Assembly (NCBI GenBank): GCA_950072225.1
Contig: CATMOP010000030.1
Coordinates: 1 to 11,713, forward strand
Origin: an uncultured Nitrospina sp.
GTDB taxonomy: Bacteria > Nitrospinota > Nitrospinia > Nitrospinales > VA-1
Direction of reading: 5' to 3'
DNA: 11,713 nucleotides
The stretch's first letter is position 1. Every line of letters begins with the position of its first letter. Below the pieces are notes generated by a model that was given only the letters and a program-made list of their open reading frames with translations, was not told where the DNA came from and did no database searches. Shown one piece after another: positions 1 to 5,436 of the stretch. A program made the translations under genes and the position numbers.

Positions 1-174
1 AAGAGGATTAAAAGTTTTATTGAAATTAAACTGGAAAGCAAAAGCATTTTCCGCATTATCCTCATCGCGAAGACGCACCACAACATAGGTATAATCAGCA
101 AAAGGATGGGTGTGATAAAAGTCCTCCAGAACATAAGTATTCCGGTAGTCCTCTTCCTCGAACCGATACGTCAT
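1..174 (-). CDS. Partial hypothetical protein, C-terminus beyond the left edge
   Basis: An open frame runs from an ATG at 174-172 to the window edge without a stop, giving about 58 residues that begin MTYRFEEEDYRNTYVLEDF. It is rich in aromatic and acidic residues and I recognise no family. The frame also stays open upstream of the ATG as far as a stop at 237-235, and that extension (VIEGYIVINL...) looks protein-like. A very good ribosome binding site (AAAGGAG, 235-229) lies in the extension, while the ATG itself has only a distant purine run (CAGGAG, about 13 nt away). The true start could therefore be a rare ATC near 222. It lies 144 bases downstream of the last DUF1566 gene, so it may be the next gene of that operon or have its own promoter. 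Confidence 0.55.
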   Translation of the reverse strand, partial: MTYRFEEEDYRNTYVLEDFYHTHPFADYTYVVVRLRDEDNAENAFAFQFNFNKTFNPL

Positions 175-275
175 TTTCGAGTTTTCACTCTCCTGTAGAT
201 TGATTACTATATATCCTTCGATGACAAACTCCTTTCAACTAGTTATTTCAGGTCATCCGGTTCTATTTGTTTAAA

Positions 276-283
276 TAAGGCAA
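276..283 (-). promoter_or_regulatory. TTGCCTTA box upstream of the left-edge gene
   Basis: The octamer TTGCCTTA on the minus strand also occurs at 2788-2781 and 4620-4613, each time between genes. Here it is followed by an AT-rich stretch containing AAATAG. It could be a -35-like or operator element. It lacks the longer flanking similarity of the other two copies, so chance is possible. Confidence 0.25.
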
Positions 284-318
284 AAGTTTAAAAACCCAAT
301 CCTGTTCAATTTTGTTAC

Positions 319-849
319 TTAGCGGGGAAGAGGAGAAATTGAAAAACCCGGATGTTTAAATAATATACCTTTTTCTTTTTCACGTTTTTCGACATCCCGG
401 ACCGCACGAACCGAATCTTTGGTAATATCTTCCTTATGATTTGAGTTCGCGTGCCCATAACGGTAATAAAAGATTGCGGCAGTCGCATGCGGCAACTCAT
501 TTGAGGTCCATGTAGTGAAACCTCCACCGGGCGAAAAAACCGAGCTTATAAAAATGTCCATGCGATCCATATCGTGATTGACATGGTTTTCATCATAAAG
601 GCTTTCCGCCTCCTCCAAGTTCGGCATTCTCCAATCATCATAACTCGCAAACTTTTCGATTCCTAATTCCTGTAAATATTCCATTGCTCTATACCAATTG
701 ACCCACTTACTAGTATCCTGAAAGGAATCTGTTTGCTTCCACATCAGTTTGGTTTCAAGGTCGGTAATCGTTCCATCGCCATTATCAATAAATCGTTCTT
801 GCAATTCCAAATTCAGTTCTCCCACTTCACCGCTGATGTTAATTTTCAA
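319..849 (-). CDS. DUF1566 (Lcl_C) domain protein
   Basis: This 176-residue protein holds one DUF1566 domain, roughly residues 20-155. Visible marks are FIDNGDGTITDLETKLMW (20-37), FASYDDWRMP, ESLYDE, GGGFTTWTS and SVRAVRDVE. The family has a C-type-lectin-like fold and is usually thought to bind ligands; no enzymatic role is established. The usual CGF cysteine is a glycine here. The start is TTG at 849, whose TTGA overlaps the TGA stop of the upstream gene, with AAAAGGA just before it; this suggests translational coupling. There is no signal peptide, so it is probably cytosolic unless exported by another route. About 25 basic, proline-containing residues follow the domain. It is the last DUF1566 gene of the 2688-319 operon. 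Confidence 0.85.
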   Translation of the reverse strand: MKINISGEVGELNLELQERFIDNGDGTITDLETKLMWKQTDSFQDTSKWVNWYRAMEYLQELGIEKFASYDDWRMPNLEEAESLYDENHVNHDMDRMDIFISSVFSPGGGFTTWTSNELPHATAAIFYYRYGHANSNHKEDITKDSVRAVRDVEKREKEKGILFKHPGFSISPLPR

Positions 850-1298
850 TCGTCCTTTTCAATATCACGGACCAATCTGGAAGCCCCTCTCGACACGCGA
901 AAAATATCGTCATAAATGGTAACTCCTTTGCGGAAATTCAGGCGCACACCTTGTATATTATGCCGCACATCGCTGGTCCAGCACAGAAACCCACATCCCG
1001 GCTCAAACAAATCGGACAAGTAAATCACCTGGCCCATATTATCAGAGTTTTTCTGTTTCTTATCGAAGAGGCTTTTAGCCTCGCTTGTTGTAGGAAGCCT
1101 CCAGTTAGAAAATCCGGCGAACCGCTTACGGTTAAGGCTTCCAGCGAACTCTATAACCTGGCGCTGGGCCATCCATTTTCCCGCCATTTGCCAGGTATCT
1201 TTTTTTAGCCAGACCAAGCGTTTTGCACCATCAATAATGGTTTCACTGTCCCCTTCTATAAATCGCCCACCCGCTTGCTCCGAATCCTGTTCACCCAT
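846..1298 (-). CDS. DUF1566 (Lcl_C) domain protein
   Basis: This 150-residue protein is almost entirely one DUF1566 domain. The N-terminal D-N-G-D-G-T motif has decayed to EGDSETIID, but FAGFSNWRLPTTSEAKSLFD, PGCGFLCWTS and SRLVRDIE are intact. It has no signal peptide or membrane segment. The ATG at 1298 lies 12 bases after the previous stop with only a weak ribosome binding site, and the gene ends in a 4-base TTGA overlap with the next start. This places it firmly within the four-gene DUF1566 operon. The loss of the N-terminal acidic loop suggests that any metal binding there is lost in this paralogue. Family assignment is firm; function is unknown. Confidence 0.85.
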   Translation of the reverse strand: MGEQDSEQAGGRFIEGDSETIIDGAKRLVWLKKDTWQMAGKWMAQRQVIEFAGSLNRKRFAGFSNWRLPTTSEAKSLFDKKQKNSDNMGQVIYLSDLFEPGCGFLCWTSDVRHNIQGVRLNFRKGVTIYDDIFRVSRGASRLVRDIEKDD

Positions 1299-1310
1299 AG
1301 TATGCTGTCT

Positions 1311-2195
1311 TTATGAATCACTCTCAGGGTTCCGGACCGCACGAACGCCATGACTGCGTAAACCCACTTGGTGCCATTTATAATCTCCATTATAAAAATG
1401 GAACCGAATAACCAGTGCTTTGTCAGACTTATTTAACGTTTTTGTCCAACAGGTCAAACCGCATCCAGGGGGGAAACCTTTAGCCAAAAATACCGTATCG
1501 CCATAATTGTCCGTAACAGGATTCGAAGCATCATAAATTGCCTGCGCTTCCTTCCGTGTGGGCATGCGCCAGTTTTGATAACCGGCAAACCGCGTCCGGT
1601 TTAATTGGTGCAGATAGTTTTTCGCCTCATCCCAACTCACCCACTTGTCCAGATCCACATAAGAGTCCACCGCTTTCCACATCAAGCCGGTCTTGTGATC
1701 AGTTATCGTGCCGTCTTTATGGAGGACCATGCGGACAAAATCCGGGTCCTCGTCTTCTTCGACATTGCCCCGAACCAGGCGCACCGCACTGGGGAAACCA
1801 TCGTTTTCCTTGGCCAACCAGAATTCAAAATCGGACCGCAAGTCGTACGCCATAGCGGCCTTGGCACCACGGGTTTGGCTTGTCCAAGTGGTGAATCCGC
1901 AGCCAGAAGTAAAAACAGGGTCGACATGGATTTCACAACCTTCCACATCTGTATTGCTAGCGGATGGATGAAAAAGGTATTTGACTTCAGAAGCGGAAGG
2001 AATACGCCAATTGTTATATCCAGCGAATTTTTCCTCATTCATTTTACGCGCCAACTCCAGGCTTTCATGCCAGGTGATCAAACGCCCCAAGGTGACCCAG
2101 GTATCCTTCTTCATCCACATGAGGTTGTGCTTCAGATCGGTAACGGTATCATCTCCGTTATCCGCATAATGGGTTTCCAATTTGGTATCTGTCAT
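1311..2195 (-). CDS. Tandem two-domain DUF1566 protein
   Basis: This 294-residue protein carries two complete DUF1566 domains, about residues 10-143 and 155-290, joined by an acidic linker (NVEEDEDPD). Domain 1 has DNGDDTVTD, FAGYNNWRIP, SGCGFTTWTS and AVRLVRG. Domain 2 has KDGTITD, FAGYQNWRMP, PGCGLTCWT and GVRAVRN. The halves differ a great deal, so the duplication is old or the gene is a fusion of two family members. The ATG at 2195 follows TAGGAT and lies only 4 bases after the upstream stop, so it is cotranscribed with the 2688 gene. No export signal is visible. It may act as a bivalent binding protein, which is inference. Confidence 0.88.
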   Translation of the reverse strand: MTDTKLETHYADNGDDTVTDLKHNLMWMKKDTWVTLGRLITWHESLELARKMNEEKFAGYNNWRIPSASEVKYLFHPSASNTDVEGCEIHVDPVFTSGCGFTTWTSQTRGAKAAMAYDLRSDFEFWLAKENDGFPSAVRLVRGNVEEDEDPDFVRMVLHKDGTITDHKTGLMWKAVDSYVDLDKWVSWDEAKNYLHQLNRTRFAGYQNWRMPTRKEAQAIYDASNPVTDNYGDTVFLAKGFPPGCGLTCWTKTLNKSDKALVIRFHFYNGDYKWHQVGLRSHGVRAVRNPESDS

Positions 2196-2199
2196 AATC

Positions 2200-2688
2200 C
2201 TACTTTCGGGTATGGTCTCTTATAACCTGATCCTTTCTACAGATACGAACCGAGCCAAAGCTATATTCTTCAGCATTGACGATTTTGCCTTCGCTGTAGT
2301 CAAACCTTGGCCTGCGGGTAGAAGTATCCCCGGCAACCCATGCGGTTTTAAACGCACCCTCCGGAAATGCCGGGTCAAGATGAAGGATCACACCCCCTTT
2401 TCCCGGGTTTTCACATGATTCATCATAAAGCGATGAGATTTCATCTTCACTGGGCAACCGCCAGTCATTAAATCCGCCAATTTTTCTTAAATTCTTTCTA
2501 TCAGAATATTCCACCGCTTCATGCCAGTTGAAAAACTTGCCCTTGTCCTGCCAGGAATCCTTTTTCATCCAGTAAACACGGGTTTTATTATCAAAAATAA
2601 CATCACGGCCTTTCTCCACATACCGTTTAGGTTTCTCATCCTGTTTGACCGGTGCCCGTTCTACCTTTTGGGGAAGTTTTTCTGTCAT
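2200..2688 (-). CDS. Divergent DUF1566-like protein
   Basis: This 162-residue protein is first in the four-gene DUF1566 operon. The core GGFNDWRLPSEDEISSLYDE and the preceding WMKKDSWQDKGKFFNWHEA identify the family. The D-N-G-D-G-T start is replaced by KGRDVIFDNKTR, the CGFxTWTS segment by EGAFKTAWVAGD, and the end reads SVRICRK. It is the most degenerate copy in the window and may have lost the ligand site typical of the others. About 25 lysine-rich, charged residues precede the domain. The ribosome binding site before the ATG at 2688 is weak (AAGAAATAG), and a short hairpin sits 20 bases upstream. No signal peptide is present. Confidence 0.75.
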   Translation of the reverse strand: MTEKLPQKVERAPVKQDEKPKRYVEKGRDVIFDNKTRVYWMKKDSWQDKGKFFNWHEAVEYSDRKNLRKIGGFNDWRLPSEDEISSLYDESCENPGKGGVILHLDPAFPEGAFKTAWVAGDTSTRRPRFDYSEGKIVNAEEYSFGSVRICRKDQVIRDHTRK

Positions 2689-2707
2689 TTTTTTCTATTT
2701 CTTAAAT

Positions 2708-2724
2708 TGCCGACCAAATCGGCA
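2708..2724 (-). promoter_or_regulatory. Hairpin in the 5' leader of the 2688 gene
   Basis: TGCCGA-TTTGG-TCGGCA forms a perfect 6-bp stem with a 5-nt loop. It ends 19 bases before the start codon of the DUF1566 operon. It is not followed by a T-run, so it is not an intrinsic terminator. It could influence translation initiation or mRNA stability. Confidence 0.35.
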
Positions 2725-2744
2725 GGTTGAAAATTCGGGATCGT

Positions 2745-2788
2745 TTTTCAGGAGATCTCTATTTATTCGATAGTTTTCTCTAAGGCAA
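2745..2788 (-). repeat. Intergenic repeat copy A, containing a promoter
   Basis: This 44-base stretch matches 4580-4620. Identical blocks of 8 (TTTTCAGG), 3, 6 (ATTTAT) and 15 (TTTTCTCTAAGGCAA) bases, written on the plus strand, occur in the same order, with small indels between them. On the minus strand it contains TTGCCT (2788-2783), a 17-base spacer and TAAATA (2765-2760), a plausible sigma-70 promoter. That would start transcription about 65 bases before the 2688 gene. Confidence 0.55.
2760..2788 (-). promoter_or_regulatory. Candidate promoter of the 2688-319 DUF1566 operon
   Basis: TTGCCT at 2788-2783 and TAAATA at 2765-2760 are separated by 17 bases in the gap between the glutaredoxin-like gene and the four-gene DUF1566 operon. 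A perfect hairpin (CCCTTAT-TTT-ATAAGGG, 2796-2812) lies just upstream and could be an operator. Confidence 0.4.
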
Positions 2789-2868
2789 CTCGCACCCCTT
2801 ATTTTATAAGGGCCGCTCATGGCCAAAAACAATTTTCAGAGATGCCCTTCTATAAAACCCTGTAATCT

Positions 2869-3087
2869 TTAGTCGCCGGTATATCCTATTTCCACACTGT
2901 CTTCATCGATATTGACAATGACCGGTACCACATACTGGTCATTGGAATATTCCAGTAATCTCTTTAATCCATCTGGGTCTTTATCAACATTAATGTAAAC
3001 AAAAGACCTGTGCTGCTTTTTAAAACTGTTCAGGGCTTTCTGGGTATGAGGGCAATCATCCTTGCCAAAAATCATATAATGGTCCAT
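2869..3087 (-). CDS. Small glutaredoxin-like protein, monothiol CPHT type
   Basis: This 72-residue cytosolic protein has a thioredoxin/glutaredoxin fold signature. A first beta strand (YMIFGKD) leads to the active-site motif CPHT (C12-T15), then a helix, a second strand (SFVYINVD), VVPVI with the expected cis-proline at P55, and a terminal GYTG. Glutaredoxins reduce disulfides or glutathionylated proteins; forms with only the first cysteine usually act in deglutathionylation or iron-sulfur cluster handling. Here the second cysteine is threonine. The protein ends right after the GYTG turn, so the last helix of typical 80-85 residue members is missing. The ATG at 3087 has a good GGAG site and lies 39 bases after the upstream DUF1566 gene, so the two are probably cotranscribed. 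Confidence 0.75.
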   Translation of the reverse strand: MDHYMIFGKDDCPHTQKALNSFKKQHRSFVYINVDKDPDGLKRLLEYSNDQYVVPVIVNIDEDSVEIGYTGD

Positions 3088-3126
3088 AACACTCCAATCA
3101 CATTGCCATCAAAACCAGGGCCAAAA

Positions 3127-3750
3127 TTAACGTTCGAAAGTTTTGGTATCTTTGCGCCACTCCGGTTCCCATTCATCTTGAACCACATCACGGGTAACCC
3201 GACAATGAGAATATTCGTTGTCCTTATGCTCCCATATATCGTTACCCGTCACGAAACTGAATTTTTGCGCATATTGCTGGTAGTCCGGCTTTTCTTCATA
3301 GGTCCAGGTATTGTGACCGCCTCCCGTTTCAAACAAATCTGAAATATGGATCTCCGCACCGTCCTTATCACTATTTGACTGAACAAACGAAAAAAGACTT
3401 TTGGATTCTTCGATGCCGGGCAGCCTCCAATCATCATATCCGGCGAATTTTTTGTCATTCAGCATTTCGCAATAATCATGGGCCTCAAACCAGGTGATTC
3501 CATAACCGAACTCCTTGTAAGAATCATCTTTTTTCCACATCAGGTTAGAATGGGTATCGCTGGTAGTTCCATCGCCATTATCGACATAATTCGGAAGTTC
3601 TTCCTCAGCTAAAGCTGCATCTGCTTCTTCCTCTGCTTCTTCCTCTTCGCCCCATTCCTCCTCACCAATCCACTCTGTCTCCAGCTCATCCTCAATAATT
3701 TCAGGATCTACACCTTCATCAGATGTGCTTGGGTTTTCATCTTCAGCCAT
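3127..3750 (-). CDS. DUF1566 protein with a long acidic N-terminal tail
   Basis: The ATG at 3750 gives 207 residues and is preceded by GAGG at proper spacing; an in-frame TTG at 3762 would add four residues but has no better site. Residues 1-54 are extremely acidic (runs of Glu, e.g. GEEEEAEEEADAALAEEE) and probably disordered. A DUF1566 domain follows: YVDNGDGTTSD (55-65), FAGYDDWRLP, ESKSLFS, GGGHNTWT and CRVTRDV. The usual CGF cysteine is absent. About 17 charged residues, including EWEPEWRKD, trail the domain. There is no signal peptide. Similar acidic tails occur on the TPR, NHL and 205-aa proteins in this window. It sits between another DUF1566 gene (31 bases upstream) and the glutaredoxin-like gene, probably in one operon. 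Confidence 0.85.
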   Translation of the reverse strand: MAEDENPSTSDEGVDPEIIEDELETEWIGEEEWGEEEEAEEEADAALAEEELPNYVDNGDGTTSDTHSNLMWKKDDSYKEFGYGITWFEAHDYCEMLNDKKFAGYDDWRLPGIEESKSLFSFVQSNSDKDGAEIHISDLFETGGGHNTWTYEEKPDYQQYAQKFSFVTGNDIWEHKDNEYSHCRVTRDVVQDEWEPEWRKDTKTFER

Positions 3751-3781
3751 TTTAAACCTCAACTTTCCCGGGAAAAAATTA

Positions 3782-4225
3782 TCAATCCAGATCCCTTACC
3801 ATGCGCACCGAAGTACCGGTGGTGGACACCGTCTGGTCCACACAAACCTCTTTCATAATAGGGAAATAGCTTTTCCACGCATAAGAATCGTAGCGAGTTT
3901 CAGATGTCCACACACAGGTTTCTCCACCCGCCTGGTAATTGGAAACCCGACGTGCCGGTTTTTTGGGTAAGTTCAAGAACACTTCCCGGTATTCATTTTG
4001 GTGCCGGAATAAAGAACGCACTTCACTTTTGGTGGGAAGCCTCCAATCGTTAAAACCCAAATAATTTTGCTCATTGCAGGCCTTTACATATGCAGTGCTT
4101 TCCTCCCAGTTCAGCCATTTTCCCAATTCCTGCCGGGAATCCCTCAACACCCACATCACATCATTTTCCGGGTCCTCTACCGTACCATTATCTTTTTTGA
4201 CCCAATTGGTTTTTGATTCCACCAT
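3782..4225 (-). CDS. Divergent DUF1566 (Lcl_C) domain protein
   Basis: The ATG at 4225 gives 147 residues and sits 7 bases after GAGG. A TTG two codons upstream (4231) is too close to that site to be used. The family is shown by DNGTVEDPENDVMW, LGFNDWRLPTKSEVRSLF, GGETCVWTSETR and SVRMVRDLD. The middle loop (HQNEYREVFLNLPKKPARR) differs from the T/SDxxG...I(H/Y)xDPVF pattern of its neighbours. No signal peptide is present. It heads a three-gene unit with the acidic-tailed DUF1566 gene and the glutaredoxin-like gene, behind its own promoter and a leader of about 190 nt whose arms can form alternative structures. Expression is therefore likely to be conditional. Confidence 0.8.
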   Translation of the reverse strand: MVESKTNWVKKDNGTVEDPENDVMWVLRDSRQELGKWLNWEESTAYVKACNEQNYLGFNDWRLPTKSEVRSLFRHQNEYREVFLNLPKKPARRVSNYQAGGETCVWTSETRYDSYAWKSYFPIMKEVCVDQTVSTTGTSVRMVRDLD

Positions 4226-4256
4226 AACCAAACCTCGAACTTATCAGCAAAATAAA

Positions 4257-4381
4257 AAACACTCTTATAATTCCCGCTCATTCATTCAGCCCCGGTTGAA
4301 TATTTCCCTATCCCACCAGCGGAAACTGCAAGACAAATTTTGACCTAAAAAATGAGACCAGGAGAAGAGTGTTTCTCTCTT
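4257..4381 (-). promoter_or_regulatory. Attenuator- or riboswitch-like leader of the 4225 gene
   Basis: In the minus-strand transcript, AAGAG (4381-4377) can pair with CTCTT (4369-4365) in a small hairpin. The longer AAACACTCTT (4374-4365) can instead pair perfectly over 10 bp with AAGAGTGTTT (4266-4257), about 98 nt further on. The distal arm runs into TTTTTTATTTT, 30 bases before the start codon. These two pairings exclude each other, as in attenuators and riboswitches. I do not recognise a known aptamer in the enclosed segment. Confidence 0.4.
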
Positions 4382-4422
4382 GCACCTAAATGAATAAACT
4401 CAATAAATGTTTAGTTTTTATT

Positions 4423-4451
4423 AAAATACCACCCGAACACCGGGTTTTCAA
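4423..4451 (-). promoter_or_regulatory. Sigma-70-type promoter with an operator-like inverted repeat
   Basis: TTGAAA (4451-4446), exactly 17 bases, then TATTTT (4428-4423). The spacer contains ACCCG-GTGTT-CGGGT (4445-4431), a perfect 5-bp inverted repeat placed where a repressor or activator could act. It should drive the 4225-2869 unit through a leader of about 190 nt. The -10 hexamer is the same as in the 6177-6149 promoter. Confidence 0.55.
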
Positions 4452-4579
4452 GCCAAATTCAAGAAACTCTTTGTTCGGAAACCGCTGAATTTCCAAAGGA
4501 AAATTCCAAGTCCCACGGATAAACAGACCACTGCCCGCATCCCTATAAAACCCTTTTGCAAACCCATTGAACCCAAAGA

Positions 4580-4620
4580 TTTTCAGGGGATGTTATTTAT
4601 GGTGATTTTCTCTAAGGCAA
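4580..4620 (-). repeat. Intergenic repeat copy B
   Basis: This is the 41-base counterpart of 2745-2788. It shares TTTTCAGG, ATTTAT and the 15-base TTTTCTCTAAGGCAA (plus strand) in the same order. The minus strand again has TTGCCT and TAAATA, but only 15 bases apart, so promoter activity is less likely here. It lies in a gene-free stretch, more than 350 bases before the next start codon. Confidence 0.5.
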
Positions 4621-4674
4621 ACACTAGGCGTGGGGCAGCAATGGCCCGTTAGGCCGAATAAACGTTTGCCGCAT

Positions 4675-4763
4675 GTGATATTTACTTCATTTGCCTTTAC
4701 CCGTTCCGGGGTTGAATACCACGCATGCCCGGAACGGGTAAAGACTAATGAAGAGGACATCAC
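4675..4763. repeat. 89-base imperfect palindrome with a perfect 16-bp core
   Basis: CTTTACCCGTTCCGGG (4695-4710) and its exact reverse complement (4728-4743) flank a 17-base loop. Pairing continues outwards with a few mismatches (CTTCATT against AATGAAG, GTGAT against ATCAC) to 4675 and 4763. A separate 7-bp hairpin (GGGCAAA/TTTGCCC, 4777-4805) lies beside it. No T-run follows on either strand, so it is a poor intrinsic terminator. It resembles REP- or MITE-like hairpin elements, or a relic of one; no transposase is nearby. It lies 66 bases past the stop of the 5323 gene. Confidence 0.7.
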
Positions 4764-4828
4764 GTATGCCCTGCGAGGGCAAAACCAAGACATTGCAGTT
4801 TGCCCCCGGCGACTCGCTGGCCCTTTGG

Positions 4829-5323
4829 TTATCGCCAACCGCCCCCCTGGGTAATCATATCTCTGACTTGGGGCACAGCGCCAATCTTGGTTTTCGAATT
4901 ATCAAATTCCCCGCGCACCAGACGAGCACTGGTATTGAGGATATCATCGACTTCCTTATGCCCACCTGTACCGCTGTTAAAAGAATAGCAATAAGCGGTG
5001 ATCTTACCCCGTGTATTACTGGTCCAGGTATCGAACCCACAACCCTCGGTAAATACAGGATCAAGATGTATGACCATGCCGTACTTGTCAGTCAGGGATT
5101 TATCTCTATCAAAAAGGGAGTGCGCCTCCCTTTTATTGGGCAGCCGCCAGTCGTTGTAGCCTGCAAAAGACCCCTCATTTTTTTTATGCAAATATTTTAA
5201 AGCCGCTCTGTAACTGAGGAACTTCAACAGGTCCACATAGGAGTCGTTTTGCATCCACATCAATTGGGTCAGCGCATCGGAAACTGTGCCATCCCCATTA
5301 TCTACTAACCTGTTTGCGCTCAT
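4829..5323 (-). CDS. DUF1566 (Lcl_C) domain protein
   Basis: This 164-residue protein has one canonical DUF1566 domain (about residues 5-138). Visible are RLVDNGDGTVSDALTQLMW, FAGYNDWRLPNKREAHSLFD, YGMVIHLDPVFTEGCGFDTW-TS and SARLVRGE. It is the best match to the consensus among the copies here. The last 25 residues (to GGGWR) lie outside the domain and are not shared with the others. There is no signal peptide. It has a recognisable promoter just upstream (5385-5356), overlapping the T-run of the terminator of the preceding gene. A long gene-free region follows, so it is probably a single-gene unit. Function is unknown beyond likely ligand binding through a lectin-like fold. Confidence 0.87.
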   Translation of the reverse strand: MSANRLVDNGDGTVSDALTQLMWMQNDSYVDLLKFLSYRAALKYLHKKNEGSFAGYNDWRLPNKREAHSLFDRDKSLTDKYGMVIHLDPVFTEGCGFDTWTSNTRGKITAYCYSFNSGTGGHKEVDDILNTSARLVRGEFDNSKTKIGAVPQVRDMITQGGGWR

Positions 5324-5355
5324 AGTTTCTCTAATCTAAATCCGTTGATATCCGT

Positions 5356-5385
5356 ATTTTATTCTTCCTATCAGACAAAAATCAA
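5356..5385 (-). promoter_or_regulatory. Candidate promoter of the 5323 DUF1566 gene
   Basis: TTGATT (5385-5380), an 18-base spacer and TAAAAT (5361-5356), on the minus strand. The -35 sits at the end of the T-run of the upstream terminator, a common compact arrangement. Transcription would begin about 25 bases before the ATG. Confidence 0.45.
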
Positions 5386-5419
5386 AAAAAATGCCGGAGG
5401 GCCTTAAGCCCCCCGGCAT
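5384..5419 (-). terminator. Strong intrinsic terminator of the secreted-protein gene
   Basis: On the minus strand ATGCCGGGGGGC (5419-5408) pairs with GCCCTCCGGCAT (5402-5391), one G-T wobble in 12 pairs, around a 5-base loop, followed directly by at least seven T residues (5390-5384). It begins 17 bases after the stop of the 5961 gene. Confidence 0.9.
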
Positions 5420-5436
5420 AATAATTAAAACTAAGC

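Noticed and set aside
1605..2225. Plus-strand open frame of about 206 codons
   Set aside because: It lies antisense to the tandem DUF1566 gene, whose conserved motifs make the minus frame the real one.
2796..2812. Perfect CCCTTAT-TTT-ATAAGGG hairpin after the glutaredoxin-like gene, as a terminator
   Set aside because: No T-run follows on the minus strand and the stem is AT-rich. It is more plausibly an operator or chance inverted repeat next to the promoter.
4593..4854. Two overlapping open frames, one per strand, of 74-81 codons with similar peptide stretches
   Set aside because: Their similarity is explained by the palindrome at 4675-4763 being read from both strands. Neither has a good ribosome binding site or a known domain.
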